46,101 nt of DNA from an uncultured Prochlorococcus sp. (GCA_902622705.1 CACNQT010000006.1:1-46101), one strand, 5' to 3'; numbered from the stretch's first letter, positions 18,765 through 30,669 are shown. Made by a program: numbers and translations. Notes: a model not told the origin generated them from the sequence alone.

Positions 18765-20171
18765 TTAGATTAATGAAGAGCTTAATAACCATTTCGCAGT
18801 ATTTAGATAAATAAATACACCTGCAATATCAGTTACAGTTGTTATGAAAGGAGAGGACATTAAGGCTGGGTCCAGTCTCATTTTATCAAATAACAAAGGT
18901 AGAATAGCTCCGGCTGTAGCAGCTAAAGTAGTTATAGATATTAAACTTATTCCTACCGCAGAAGCTATTAAAGGACCTTCTCCTTGCCACCATGCGAAGG
19001 GGAAAACTACTAGCATCATCAAAATACCTAAAAGAGCTCCAGTTATTGCCTCCTTAAATACCGCCTTAATTGCGCCAAGAGACTTCAATTTTTGAGTACT
19101 TAACCCCCTAATAACAACAGTTGAACTTTGAGCACCAACATTCCCTCCAGTACCTATGAGCAACGGAATAAATGCAGCTAACAAGACTATTTCTTTTAAA
19201 ATTTGATCATTCATAGCAATAACTTTAGTCGTCAAACCATTTGCCAAAACCAAAATTAATAACCATAAAATTCTTCGTCGAGCTATGGTGAACAAACTAC
19301 TTTGAAAATAATCATCTTCATCTCCAGGCTGAACTGCGCCTGCTGCATAAATATCTCTTGTTGCTTCTTGCTCTATGACATCAATTAAATCATCAACAGT
19401 TACTATCCCAACAAGTCTTTTTTCTTTATCAACAACTGGGAGCGCCAAAAAATCATATCTTTGTATTGCTCTTGCGACCTCTTCTTGATTAGTATTAGTA
19501 GAAATATTAACCACATCTTTAGTCATTACATCTCCAATTGGTTTAGATGGATCTGCAGTAACAAGGTCTCTCAATGAAAGTATTCCAGTTAAATGTCTCT
19601 CTTTATCTGTAACATACAAGCTATAAATAGTTTCTGTAAATGGGGCTCTTTTTCGGACTAAAGAAAGAGCCTCGGCGGCCGTCTGCATTTCTTTAAGATC
19701 TATGAATTCAGTTGTCATTAATCTTCCAGCAGTTTCTGGCTCATATCCAAGTAATTCAGCTGTTACTTTTCTTTCCCCAGGACTAAGAGCAGACAAAAAT
19801 TTTCGTACAACTTTTGCTGGTAATTCATCAAATAGTTGAACTCGATCATCAGGAGACATTTTCTCAACAATTTCTAAAACTTCTCCTGAACGAAGCCTGT
19901 CTAATAAAGTTTGCTGAACTATTGGATCTAAATATTCATAAACCTCGATAGCCTCATTTTTCTTTAACAATCGAAATGCTAAAGCTTGCAATATTAATGG
20001 AAGGCTGCCAATAGCATCTGCGATATCAACAGGTTGAGAAGGTTCTAATAGTAATTTTGCCTCATCATAATTTCCTGCTACTAGCAATTCTTCAAGTTGA
20101 ACAGTAATATTTTCTCGAGTACTTAAATCTGAAGATAAGGTTGTAACAGTTTCTAGATTATTATTATTCAT
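18765..20171 (-). CDS. mgtE: Magnesium transporter MgtE
   Basis: Mg2+ channel/transporter of 468 residues. It has an N-terminal cytosolic helical domain (ELLVAGNYDEAKLLL onward, with the repeated ELPAKVVRKFLSALSP-type helices) and two CBS domains (about 140-260). Five membrane helices follow, with the conserved NVGAQSSTVVIRGLST and the pore-region DPALMSSPFITTVTDIAG. CBS and N domains sense intracellular Mg2+ and close the pore in characterised MgtE proteins. It lies 43 bases after the crcB pair on the same strand, at the end of the gyrB group, so two ion-handling functions are adjacent. I see no Mg2+ riboswitch in the short leader. Confidence 0.95.
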   Translation of the reverse strand: MNNNNLETVTTLSSDLSTRENITVQLEELLVAGNYDEAKLLLEPSQPVDIADAIGSLPLILQALAFRLLKKNEAIEVYEYLDPIVQQTLLDRLRSGEVLEIVEKMSPDDRVQLFDELPAKVVRKFLSALSPGERKVTAELLGYEPETAGRLMTTEFIDLKEMQTAAEALSLVRKRAPFTETIYSLYVTDKERHLTGILSLRDLVTADPSKPIGDVMTKDVVNISTNTNQEEVARAIQRYDFLALPVVDKEKRLVGIVTVDDLIDVIEQEATRDIYAAGAVQPGDEDDYFQSSLFTIARRRILWLLILVLANGLTTKVIAMNDQILKEIVLLAAFIPLLIGTGGNVGAQSSTVVIRGLSTQKLKSLGAIKAVFKEAITGALLGILMMLVVFPFAWWQGEGPLIASAVGISLISITTLAATAGAILPLLFDKMRLDPALMSSPFITTVTDIAGVFIYLNTAKWLLSSSLI

Positions 20172-20214
20172 AAATATAATCCCTTGTCAAAGTAACATCA
20201 TCATTATATGAAAT

Positions 20215-20544
20215 CTAAGTAATTTTTCTACTTATCCACAACCCGAAATACATAGTGAAAATATTTAAAATGATGATTAAATTAAAAAAAATTATAAATT
20301 TTATCCAATCTCCTTGATTCAAAATTTTATACAAAAAATATATAAATCCGCTAAAAGATGTAAAGCAAGAAAAAAAACCGCTTATGATAATTTTTTCTTT
20401 CGAATAACTTAATTTTTTTCCAATAACAAAGCCAAAAAAAAATGACCCAATTATTGAAACAATCAAATTATTATTTATGAGAAGCCTTAAAAAAGTAGCT
20501 GCATAGCAAGCTAAAATAATATAAATATAATTTTTTATCTTCAT
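20215..20544 (-). CDS. crcB: Fluoride channel subunit CrcB/Fluc (second copy, degenerate motifs)
   Basis: Four-helix membrane protein of 109 residues in the Fluc/CrcB family, which lets toxic fluoride leave the cell. The N-terminal helix carries ATFLRLLIN, matching the family's conserved Arg region. The second helix reads IVSIIGSFFFG, with Ser30 where the family has a pore-lining Asn. The third reads GFFSCFTSFSGF, a drifted version of the GxxTTFSTF motif with its phenylalanines kept. Its ATG overlaps the stop of the other crcB by 4 bases, so the two subunits are probably made together and pair as an antiparallel heterodimer. On its own this copy would be a weak call; the tandem position strengthens it. 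Confidence 0.85.
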   Translation of the reverse strand: MKIKNYIYIILACYAATFLRLLINNNLIVSIIGSFFFGFVIGKKLSYSKEKIIISGFFSCFTSFSGFIYFLYKILNQGDWIKFIIFFNLIIILNIFTMYFGLWISRKIT

Positions 20545-20909
20545 TTAATAATTTGAATCAAACAATAACCTGCATAAAAACAAATAAAAGATAACGTAAT
20601 AACCTCTAAATAATGTAAAAATAAATGCATGAATTCCCTCTTTTGAAATAAAACAAATAGCTGATATATGAAAGAGGAAAATGTACTAAAACATCCTAAA
20701 AAACCAATATAGAATAACAATAATATCTTGTTATTAAGAAAATTTAATGCTACTAAAATTCCCAAAAAAAAAGATGCTATTAAATTAACTATTGAAGTAT
20801 TTTGAATATTAAACCCAACATTTAATTTTAAATTGTTTTGTATAAACATCCTTAGTATTAATCCAAAAGTACTCCCGAGTAAAACAATAATTATTGAGGT
20901 AATATCCAA
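20541..20909 (-). CDS. crcB: Fluoride channel subunit CrcB/Fluc (first copy)
   Basis: A 122-residue, four-helix membrane protein of the Fluc/CrcB fluoride-exporter family. Family motifs are the GSTFGLILRMFIQN helix with its conserved Arg, TSIVNLIASFFLG with pore-lining Asn42, and GFLGCFSTFSSF, the break in helix 3 that supplies the central Na+ site and the Phe residues along the fluoride path. It lies 3 bases after the SH3-like gene and overlaps the second crcB by 4 bases. Compared with its partner it keeps more of the conserved residues, so it probably supplies the better-preserved pore side. Confidence 0.9.
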   Translation of the reverse strand: MDITSIIIVLLGSTFGLILRMFIQNNLKLNVGFNIQNTSIVNLIASFFLGILVALNFLNNKILLLFYIGFLGCFSTFSSFIYQLFVLFQKREFMHLFLHYLEVITLSFICFYAGYCLIQIIK

Positions 20910-20912
20910 AAT

Positions 20913-23206
<2,294 letters not shown>

Positions 23207-23210
23207 TTAA

Positions 23211-23258
23211 TATTAAAAAAAAAAACATTAAACTTTTAAAATGTTATTTTTAAAAGTT
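23211..23258 (-). promoter_or_regulatory. Hairpin plus T-run in the gyrB leader
   Basis: A perfect 11-bp inverted repeat (AACTTTTAAAA at 23231-23241 and TTTTAAAAGTT at 23248-23258, 6-base loop) lies 25-52 bases upstream of the gyrB ATG. In the direction of gyrB transcription it is followed after five bases by a run of 11 T residues (A-run at 23215-23225 on the plus strand). The shape resembles an intrinsic terminator or attenuator, but the stem has only one G-C pair, so it would be weak. It could also be a protein-binding palindrome. Confidence 0.35.
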
Positions 23259-23360
23259 CTTGAATTAAATTTAACACCGCAATAAGAGAAAGGCTCGCAG
23301 TCTATGAAAAATTTAACCACTTTAATTATATAGGTAATAGATTTTTCTTCAGAAATTAAT

Positions 23361-24260
23361 ATGTCTACTAGTTCGCCTTATACAATAGTTTTAATTGGAC
23401 CCACAGCAAGTGGTAAAACAGAATTAGCTATAGAAATTGCGGATCATTTTAAAACTCATATACACAATATCGATTCAAGACAAATTTATAAATCTATGGA
23501 TATTGGAACAGCCAAGCCATCTAAGAATCAACAAAAAAAAATAAAGCATTTTTTAATAGATATTGCAGAACCTATTAATCCAATTAATGTAAAACAATTT
23601 CAAGAAATTGCACAAAAATCAATAAAAAAAGAAATTAAACAAAATAACTTACCTTTTCTTGTTGGAGGAAGTGGTTTATATATGAACTCAATAACAAAAG
23701 GTTTTTTTGTGCCAGATGTACCTCCGCAAAAAAATTTGAGAGAACAATTAGAAAAACTTGGCCAGAGAGAATGTTGGGAGCTTTTAAAAAACTGTGATCC
23801 AATGTCAACAAAAAACATAAATTTTGCTGATCACACTAGAACAATAAGAGCTTTGGAAGTATTTTACGTAACAGGTAAACCTTTGTCAGCTCAAAAAGTT
23901 CAAAAACCGCCTAACTGGAAGATACTAGAGCTTGGATTGGATAGAGATAATTTAAAAGAAAGAATTTTACAAAGAACAAGAAATATGTTTTTTACTGGGA
24001 TTGTTGAAGAGACGAAACATCTTATTTCTCAATATGGATCAGACATGCCAATATTAGAAACGATTGGTTACCGTGAAGCTAAGAGTGTCCTAAATAATAA
24101 TTTAAGTATTGAGGAGGCAATTGAGTTAACCACTACAAAAACAATCCAATTTTCCAAGAGACAAAAAACATGGTTTCGTAATAAAAATAATCCTATTTGG
24201 CTTAATAACAAAAACCTACTAAAAGATGCAATAATTAAAATAGAGTCTTTTTTAGGCTAA
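23361..24260 (+). CDS. miaA: tRNA dimethylallyltransferase MiaA
   Basis: Adds a dimethylallyl group to A37 of tRNAs reading UNN codons, the first step to ms2i6A. The P-loop is [11 protein letters not shown] at about residues 13-23, followed by the substrate motif [18 protein letters not shown]. The characteristic [14 protein letters not shown] and ETIGYREAK segments follow, and then the family's C-terminal [11 protein letters not shown]. The 299 residues are normal. It diverges from gyrB with a 154-base gap and precedes infC by 54 bases on the same strand, so the two translation-related genes may share a transcript. Confidence 0.96.
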   Translation: MSTSSPYTIVLIGPTASGKTELAIEIADHFKTHIHNIDSRQIYKSMDIGTAKPSKNQQKKIKHFLIDIAEPINPINVKQFQEIAQKSIKKEIKQNNLPFLVGGSGLYMNSITKGFFVPDVPPQKNLREQLEKLGQRECWELLKNCDPMSTKNINFADHTRTIRALEVFYVTGKPLSAQKVQKPPNWKILELGLDRDNLKERILQRTRNMFFTGIVEETKHLISQYGSDMPILETIGYREAKSVLNNNLSIEEAIELTTTKTIQFSKRQKTWFRNKNNPIWLNNKNLLKDAIIKIESFLG

Positions 24261-24314
24261 TTTATAAACTAGCGGATCTTGTTCAACATCCAATCAATTT
24301 ATTAACTAAACTGA

Positions 24315-24887
24315 ATGCCACCACGCCCACGCTTTGACCGTCGCGCTCCAGTAAGAGAGCTCCCAAATATTAATGAAAGAATAAAATATCCTCAATTAAG
24401 AGTTGTTGATTCAGATGGGAAACAATTAGGTGTCTTAGATAGACTAAAAGCATTAGAAATAGCCTCTCAAAGAGAACTTGATTTGGTTTTGGTAAGCGAA
24501 AAAGCAAACCCTCCTGTTTGTAGAATCATGGACTATGGAAAATATAAATTTGAACAGGAAAAGAAGGCAAAAGAAGCAAGAAAAAAATCTCACCAAACAG
24601 AAGTTAAAGAAGTAAAAATGAGGTACAAAATTGATAAGCATGATTATGACGTAAGAATAGGTCAAGCAACTAAATTTTTAAAAGCAGGAGATAAAGTAAA
24701 ATGTACTGTAAATTTTAGGGGTAGAGAAATTCAACATTCCAATTTAGCGGAAACACTCCTTTTAAAAATGGCTAATGATTTAGAAGAGCAATCAGAAGTA
24801 CAACAAAAACCAAAAAGAGAAGGAAGGAATATGATTATGTTTTTAAGTCCTAGAAAAACTCCCCTTGTTAAAAAAGACCCAGGATAA
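24315..24887 (+). CDS. infC: Translation initiation factor IF-3
   Basis: Binds the 30S subunit, prevents premature 50S joining and proofreads the start codon. The N domain begins with [22 protein letters not shown], followed by the lysine-rich linker around [18 protein letters not shown]. The C domain has [18 protein letters not shown] and [13 protein letters not shown]. At 190 residues it is slightly longer than the E. coli protein, with an arginine/proline-rich start ([16 protein letters not shown]). The start codon is ATG at 24315, not the unusual AUU that lets E. coli infC regulate itself, so that feedback route is absent here. Confidence 0.97.
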   Translation: MPPRPRFDRRAPVRELPNINERIKYPQLRVVDSDGKQLGVLDRLKALEIASQRELDLVLVSEKANPPVCRIMDYGKYKFEQEKKAKEARKKSHQTEVKEVKMRYKIDKHDYDVRIGQATKFLKAGDKVKCTVNFRGREIQHSNLAETLLLKMANDLEEQSEVQQKPKREGRNMIMFLSPRKTPLVKKDPG

Positions 24888-24965
24888 AAAATTATTATGG
24901 AAAATCTATGACAAATGTTAAAGTGTCACTATGAATAAAAATAAATTAATCAGGATTTTTCTAAA

Positions 24966-25952
24966 GTGAGATTCCACATTCAACAAGAAAGTGATATCCC
25001 AGCATCGACACAACTTTACAATCAAATTTGCTTTGCAATAGCAGCAAGACATTATCCTCCTGGTCACAGACTTCCAAGCACTAGACAACTTGCGATGCAG
25101 ACTGGGCTCCATCGAAACACCATAAGTAAAGTTTACAGACAACTTGAAATGGACGGAGTAGTTGAAGCTATGGCTGGATCAGGTATTTATGTAAGAGATA
25201 ATCTTACTAAGAGAGACTTTAAAAAATCAATTTCCTCAAAAGAAAAAATAAGAAAACTGCCAGACCAAGAAGCAAAGAAGGCAATTGATAACTTTATAAA
25301 TCTTGGCTGCACTTTACAAGAAACAAGAGAAATCTTAACCAATGAAATTGATTGGCGTATTAAATGTGGAGCGAGAATTATAGTAAGCACTCCTAGAGAA
25401 GATATAGGCGCTTCTATGCTGATAGCAGAAGATCTTTCTCCAAAAGTTGATGTACCAGTAGAAGTTGTTCCTATGGAAGAATTAGAAAAAGTTTTGAGTA
25501 ATTCAAGTAATGGTACTATTGTCACAAGCAGGTATTTTTTACAGCCTTTAGAGAAAGTTGCTAAACAACATGGAGTTCGTGCTATTGCAGTTGACTTGAG
25601 CGACTTTCAAAAAGAATTGAAAATTCTAAAAGAATTAAGTGCTGGCAGTTGTGTAGGTATTGTTAGCATAAGTCCTGGTTTATTAAGGGCAGCAGAGGTT
25701 ATCATACACAGCATGCGAGGCAGTGAATTAATGCTTATGACGGCAATCTCAGATAATAACAGTAGATTACTATCACTTTTAAAGACTTCAAACCATATAG
25801 TCTGCGATTGGCCTAGTTTATCAGTTGTAGAAAACACATTATTAAAAAATCGTTCACAGCTCATAAGATTACCCCAGATCATATGTGCTAAAAATTATCT
25901 AAGTATTGAAACTATAAATCAATTAAAAAAAGAAATCGGAGTAATTAATTAA
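24966..25952 (+). CDS. GntR-type transcriptional regulator with unrecognised C-terminal domain
   Basis: The N-terminal ~75 residues are a GntR/YtrA-type winged helix: STQLYNQICFAIAARHYPPGHRLPSTRQLA, then TGLHRNTISKVYRQLEMDGVVEAMAGSGIYV. The remaining ~250 residues are neither the aminotransferase of MocR regulators nor an FCD or UTRA domain that I can identify. They alternate predicted strands and helices (RIIVSTPREDIG, GTIVTSRYFLQPL, SCVGIVSISPG) in a way that suggests a Rossmann-like ligand-sensing fold. Translation starts at GTG 24966. A short palindrome AGTGTCACT at 24922-24930 could be an operator. cysE follows 5 bases after the stop, so this regulator is co-transcribed with it. Confidence 0.85.
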   Translation: MRFHIQQESDIPASTQLYNQICFAIAARHYPPGHRLPSTRQLAMQTGLHRNTISKVYRQLEMDGVVEAMAGSGIYVRDNLTKRDFKKSISSKEKIRKLPDQEAKKAIDNFINLGCTLQETREILTNEIDWRIKCGARIIVSTPREDIGASMLIAEDLSPKVDVPVEVVPMEELEKVLSNSSNGTIVTSRYFLQPLEKVAKQHGVRAIAVDLSDFQKELKILKELSAGSCVGIVSISPGLLRAAEVIIHSMRGSELMLMTAISDNNSRLLSLLKTSNHIVCDWPSLSVVENTLLKNRSQLIRLPQIICAKNYLSIETINQLKKEIGVIN

Positions 25953-25957
25953 CAATC

Positions 25958-26695
25958 ATGATTTTGAGAACTTTTAAATCAGATATTGATATTATTAAAG
26001 AAAGAGATCCTGCAGCTAGAGGAATATTAGAGATTTTTCTTTGTTATCCTGGCTTCCAATCGATAGTTATTCATAGATTTACTCATAAATTATGGCAACT
26101 AAAAATTCCTTTAATTCCTAGGTTTTTAAGTCATCTCAATAGGCTAGTAACAGGTATTGAAATCCATCCTGGGGCCAAGATTGGTAAACGCGTTTTCATT
26201 GATCATGGAATGGGAGTAGTGATAGGTGAAACAGCTGAAGTAGGGAATAATTGTTTGCTATATCAAGGAGTAACATTAGGAGGTACTGGCAAAAGCCATG
26301 GAAAAAGACATCCAACCTTAATGGAAAATGTCGTCGTTGGAGCTGGTGCAAAAGTTCTTGGATCGATCATAGTAGGCTCAAATACCCGCATTGGGGCTGG
26401 TTCAGTAGTTGTTCGTAATGTCGAAGGAAATAGTACTGTAGTTGGTGTTCCTGGCAGAGTAGTGCATCAAAGTGGTGTCAAAGTTAATCCTTTAGCTCAC
26501 TCTGCATTACCAGATGCAGAAGCTAATGTGATAAAAAATTTAATGGATAGAATTGACTTACTTGAAAACGAACTTCTTAAATTACAAAAAACCGTGCAAT
26601 GCCTTTCTAATTCAGAATCTATTGATATTTCTAAACTTGGAGATGCTCAAAATCTTAAAGACAAAGAAATTATAGAATTTCTCGGAGATGATTAG
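25958..26695 (+). CDS. cysE: Serine O-acetyltransferase
   Basis: Makes O-acetylserine from serine and acetyl-CoA, the carbon skeleton for cysteine synthesis. The left-handed beta-helix hexapeptide repeats are clear: IHPGAKIGKRVFIDHGMGVVIGET, GVTLGGTGKSHGKRHPTL, VVGAGAKVLGSIIVGSNTRIGAGSVV. The active-site His of IDHGMG and the GTGK loop are present. The short N-terminal helical domain is typical of the compact bacterial or plant-like form. The 245 residues extend past the catalytic domain into a C-terminal helix (LMDRIDLLENELLKLQ). It follows the GntR-type regulator by 5 bases and converges on secA. Confidence 0.95.
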   Translation: MILRTFKSDIDIIKERDPAARGILEIFLCYPGFQSIVIHRFTHKLWQLKIPLIPRFLSHLNRLVTGIEIHPGAKIGKRVFIDHGMGVVIGETAEVGNNCLLYQGVTLGGTGKSHGKRHPTLMENVVVGAGAKVLGSIIVGSNTRIGAGSVVVRNVEGNSTVVGVPGRVVHQSGVKVNPLAHSALPDAEANVIKNLMDRIDLLENELLKLQKTVQCLSNSESIDISKLGDAQNLKDKEIIEFLGDD

Positions 26696-26703
26696 AACTT
26701 GAT

Positions 26704-29535
26704 TCAATTTGTATCATTGATATCAGTTTTAGGTTGGAACATAAACATTGAATAAATAACATTTCGTCTCATATTAGTCATCATTTCGAGAAACATGTCA
26801 TATCCTTCGTTTTTATATTCGATTAATGGATCTTTTTGACCATAACCTCTCAATCCGACTGATTCTCTCAAGGAATCCATGGATTGAAGATGTTCTCGCC
26901 ATAAATTGTCTATTTGCTGCAAAATGAAAAATCTTTCAGCTTCTCTCATTAATCCTGGACGAATCTTTTCTATTTGTGATTCCTTTAAATCATAAGCTAT
27001 TCGCAACTGCTCTTGAAGATAGTTTTTTAATTCTTCTATTGACAGTAAATTAATATCATCAGATTTAAGATCATCTAATAAATATATAAATTCTTTGACT
27101 TTAGAAATTAATTGATCAATATTCCATTCTTCAGGAGGAAGATCAGGATTAATATAAGCATCTACAATTTCAATCATTGTCCTTTCTCCATATCCTATTA
27201 CTTGTCTTTTTAAATCAATTCCTTTCAATACTCTGAGTCTTTCGCCATAAACTGCTTTTCTCTGATTGTTCATTACCTCGTCGTATTCAAAAACTTGTTT
27301 TCTAATATCGTAATAGTATGTTTCAACTTTCTTTTGAGCACTTTCTAGAGACCTAGTAAGCATTCCTGACTCAATAGGCATATCTTCATCAACCCTAAAA
27401 GCATTCATTAGATTTGCTACTCTATCACCTCCAAAAATCCTTAATAAATTATCATCTAAAGATAAAAAGAATCTTGTACTTCCAAGATCTCCTTGTCTTC
27501 CTGCTCTTCCTCTGAGTTGATTATCCACTCTTCGTGATTCATGTCTCTCAGTGCCAATGACATGTAAACCGCCAGCTTCTCTTACTTTTTCTTCTTCATG
27601 AACCAAAACTTTTTCATATTCTTTTTTTACATCAGACAAAGATTCTCTCAAAAGCTTTATCAAGTCATCATCAGTTGGTGCTTTTTCTGCAGCTGTAGCT
27701 ATCCTGTCATCAAGCTCCAAAACAGATAATTGTCTATCTCCCCAATTTTTAACAAGTTCATCAGATAAAAGAGAGAGTTTATTTTCAATTGCTTCATCTA
27801 GTTTGCAAGGGAAAAGACTTGTTGAAGAATTTGAAATGTTCTTTTTCGAATTTGAACCAGATTTTGTAGAAAAACCACCCTTTGATTTTAAATTTCTTTG
27901 TTTAGGTATTGGAGGCTTATGCTCATTATCAGGCTTGACTAACAAAGGAATTAAAATTTCTTTTAATTTAAGCCTTGCCATATAGTCACTATTACCGCCA
28001 AGAATTATATCTGTTCCCCTTCCAGCCATATTAGTCGCAATAGTGACAGCACCTGCTCTTCCTGCCTGAGCAACAATTTCTGCCTCACGTTCAACGTTCT
28101 CTGGCTTAGCATTTAACAAATTGTGTGGAATTTTTTCTTCAAATAGAAGTGAACTTAATAATTCACTTTTTTCAACACTTGTTGTACCAACTAAAACAGG
28201 TCTACCATCTCTATGAATTTGGGCAGTTTCTTTGGCAACCGCTTTCCATTTACCAATCTCTGTCTTAAATACTTGATCAGGCCAATCTTGTCTCTTTCTT
28301 ATTTGATTTGTCGGTATAACTGTTGATTCTAATTTATAAGTTTTTTCAAATTCAACCTCCTCAGTTTTTGCCGTTCCCGTCATTCCTGCTAAACCAGGAT
28401 ATAGAAGAAAAAAATTCTGATAAGTAATGGATGCTAATGTTTGAGTCTCAGGCTGAATTTTCAGACTCTCTTTAGCTTCTATTGCCTGATGTTGTCCATC
28501 ACTCCAACGTCTTCCTGGCATTACCCTACCAGTAAATTCATCCACTATGACAGCCTCATCGTTCTTAATAATATAATTTACATCTTTAATAAATAATTCT
28601 TTGGCTTTCAAAGCGTTAGTTATGTAATGTGCCCAAGGATCTTGAGGATTATATAAATCATTAACTCCCAAATATTCTTCACATTTTGCAAAACCCTGAT
28701 CAGTTAATATACAACTTCTCTGTTTTTCATCAACTTCATAATCTCCTTCTGGATCAATACCATCCTTACTTAATTCTTTTGCTTTGACTAATGCCAGAGA
28801 TAATTCTGCAGCTTTTTGATATTTTTCTTGTGGTCTTTCAACTTGACCAGAAATTATTAGAGGCGTTCTTGCTTCATCAATTAATATTGAATCAACCTCA
28901 TCAATTACGCAGTAATTAAATTTTCTTTGAACTAACTCACTAATATCAGTAGCCATATTATCTCTTAAATAATCAAATCCTAATTCTGAATTTGTGGCAT
29001 AAGTTATATCACAGTCATAATTTTTCTTTCTCTCAACTGGATTCATATCTTGCTGAATCAAACCAACGGATAAACCTAAAAAACGATGAACTTGTCCCAT
29101 CCACTCTGCATCCCTTCTAGCTAAATAATCATTTACGGTAACAACATGAACACCTTTTCCCGTAAGAGCATTTAAATAACAAGGTAATGTCGCGACAAGA
29201 GTTTTTCCCTCACCAGTCTTCATCTCAGCAATTTGACACTCATTTAAAACCATCCCGCCTATTAACTGAACATCAAAATGTCTCATATCAAGAACACGTT
29301 TACTTGCTTCTCTTACAATTGCAAAGGCTTTAGGAAGAAATTCTTCTAGGAGTTCTTTTTGTTTTTTAAAATCTAATTCTGCTGAAATTTTTGATTTTAG
29401 ATGCTGAGTTTCTTTTCTAAGCTCATCATCAGCCAATTGAGAAATTTCTTCTTCTAAAAAATTTATCTCTTCCACTATTGGTTGATAGCGCTTTAACTTT
29501 CGTGTATTCGGATCTCCCAACAAAAGTTTTAGCAT
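26704..29535 (-). CDS. secA: Preprotein translocase ATPase SecA
   Basis: Motor that pushes unfolded proteins through SecYEG in the plasma and thylakoid membranes. Walker A is [20 protein letters not shown], the DEAD-box-like Walker B is [12 protein letters not shown], and the C-terminal motor domain has GTDIILGG and [11 protein letters not shown]. The protein is 943 residues. It contains a low-complexity insert at about 537-573 ([20 protein letters not shown] then ISNSSTSL), within the second nucleotide-binding domain insertion seen in cyanobacterial and plastid SecA. The C-terminus stops at [13 protein letters not shown], without the zinc-binding SecB-docking tail. It stands alone between convergent cysE and a divergent GNAT gene. 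Confidence 0.97.
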   Translation of the reverse strand: MLKLLLGDPNTRKLKRYQPIVEEINFLEEEISQLADDELRKETQHLKSKISAELDFKKQKELLEEFLPKAFAIVREASKRVLDMRHFDVQLIGGMVLNECQIAEMKTGEGKTLVATLPCYLNALTGKGVHVVTVNDYLARRDAEWMGQVHRFLGLSVGLIQQDMNPVERKKNYDCDITYATNSELGFDYLRDNMATDISELVQRKFNYCVIDEVDSILIDEARTPLIISGQVERPQEKYQKAAELSLALVKAKELSKDGIDPEGDYEVDEKQRSCILTDQGFAKCEEYLGVNDLYNPQDPWAHYITNALKAKELFIKDVNYIIKNDEAVIVDEFTGRVMPGRRWSDGQHQAIEAKESLKIQPETQTLASITYQNFFLLYPGLAGMTGTAKTEEVEFEKTYKLESTVIPTNQIRKRQDWPDQVFKTEIGKWKAVAKETAQIHRDGRPVLVGTTSVEKSELLSSLLFEEKIPHNLLNAKPENVEREAEIVAQAGRAGAVTIATNMAGRGTDIILGGNSDYMARLKLKEILIPLLVKPDNEHKPPIPKQRNLKSKGGFSTKSGSNSKKNISNSSTSLFPCKLDEAIENKLSLLSDELVKNWGDRQLSVLELDDRIATAAEKAPTDDDLIKLLRESLSDVKKEYEKVLVHEEEKVREAGGLHVIGTERHESRRVDNQLRGRAGRQGDLGSTRFFLSLDDNLLRIFGGDRVANLMNAFRVDEDMPIESGMLTRSLESAQKKVETYYYDIRKQVFEYDEVMNNQRKAVYGERLRVLKGIDLKRQVIGYGERTMIEIVDAYINPDLPPEEWNIDQLISKVKEFIYLLDDLKSDDINLLSIEELKNYLQEQLRIAYDLKESQIEKIRPGLMREAERFFILQQIDNLWREHLQSMDSLRESVGLRGYGQKDPLIEYKNEGYDMFLEMMTNMRRNVIYSMFMFQPKTDINDTN

Positions 29536-29709
29536 AAGTCAAAGTCCTTAAAAAATTCATCTTATTACAAACATTATAAATTAGTGCGTTACAACAGAAT
29601 GAAGAAAACTATTATCTCTTTATTTTATAGAAACGATCGATTAAGGTATTTAGATTAAAGTCGCAAAAATAACCTTGCTGACATTACTTTTCAAAATCTT
29701 TTTTTATAA

Positions 29710-30165
29710 ATGAAAGAAATATCTCTAATCAAACATGCCAAAGGAGCTTTAGGTTTAAGGGTTTTTGGATTAGGTCCTAATCTTAAACCAACAAATGGAT
29801 TAATTAAGCTACAAAAATTATTAGATACCAATGCTTTCTGGGCAAAAAATAGAACAATTAATGATCTAAAAAAATGTCTTGCTAACAGTGATATCGTAAT
29901 AAGTCTTTGGGTTGGTAAGGAAATAGTTGGTTTTGGTAGAGCTTTAACCGATGGGATTTATCGCGGGGTACTTTGGGATATTGTTATAGATCAAAATCAC
30001 CAAGGTAAAGGTTTTGGCACATTAATTGTGAAAAATCTTTTATCTTCTAAAAAAATTAAAAATACAAAAAAATTGTATTTAATGACAACAAATAAAAACT
30101 TGTTTTATTCTCAATTTGATTTTAAAGAAGTTACTTCTCAAAATTTATTGATACGTGAAATATAA
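29710..30165 (+). CDS. GNAT-family N-acetyltransferase
   Basis: A 151-residue acetyltransferase of the GCN5-related fold. Visible features are VGFGRALTDGIYRGVLWDIVIDQNHQGKGFGTLIV with the acetyl-CoA pyrophosphate-binding loop QNHQGKG-x-G, preceded by the central strand, and the end LYLMTTNKNLFYSQFDFKEV. The N-terminal region (FGLGPNLKPTNGLIKLQKLL) is typical of a plastid/cyanobacterial subgroup. The acetyl acceptor is unknown. It diverges from secA with a 174-base gap and converges on the NTF2-like gene with a 27-base gap. Confidence 0.87.
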   Translation: MKEISLIKHAKGALGLRVFGLGPNLKPTNGLIKLQKLLDTNAFWAKNRTINDLKKCLANSDIVISLWVGKEIVGFGRALTDGIYRGVLWDIVIDQNHQGKGFGTLIVKNLLSSKKIKNTKKLYLMTTNKNLFYSQFDFKEVTSQNLLIREI

Positions 30166-30192
30166 AGTGCTCTATTTATAAAGAAAACAAAA

Positions 30193-30624
30193 TCAAGATA
30201 CAAATTTACTATAAAGCCATCTAATAAAAGGTCCTAAAATAGGAACTGGTCCAAAAGTTGGGCCGCAAAAATCAAAGTAATCTCTGTGCTCTTTTATTAA
30301 TCCATTTTCACCAAATAATAAACGAGTAGTTCCAGGATAAATAAATTCTTTACCCATAATTTTTAAACCCATGGTCCATTCAATAAATCCACAATCATCA
30401 GTTATTGAAATTGCATGAGTTTCTAAAAAAACATCATCACATCTTTTAACTAGCTTTTCTTGAGCTTTAACATAAGAATCTAAGCCCTCTGTTTCCTGGG
30501 TTGGGTCTGTAAAAATAACATTCTCATTATAAAATTCAGCCCATTTTTGTTTTGTTGGTGCATCTGTACCATAAGGTTTGGTAAATAATCTCTTTAAATC
30601 CTCAATAGAAATTACTCTTGTCAT
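30193..30624 (-). CDS. NTF2-like / SnoaL-type protein
   Basis: A 143-residue protein with the cone-shaped NTF2-like pattern: an N-terminal helix, YNENVIFTDPTQETEGLDSYV, then strands FLETHAISITDDCGFIEWTM and FIYPGTTRLLFGENGLIKEHRDYFDF. This resembles SnoaL-like and DUF-type NTF2 proteins, which serve as enzymes or ligand-binding domains. The end GPIRWLYSKF-like segment (LGPFIRWLYSKFVS) is hydrophobic and could touch a membrane. No catalytic residues can be assigned. It lies 45 bases upstream, in genomic terms, of the tRNA-Gly gene, on the same strand. Confidence 0.75.
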   Translation of the reverse strand: MTRVISIEDLKRLFTKPYGTDAPTKQKWAEFYNENVIFTDPTQETEGLDSYVKAQEKLVKRCDDVFLETHAISITDDCGFIEWTMGLKIMGKEFIYPGTTRLLFGENGLIKEHRDYFDFCGPTFGPVPILGPFIRWLYSKFVS

Positions 30625-30669
30625 TACAAAATTATTATTTAATTTATTTTAAAAGATACAAACATTAAA

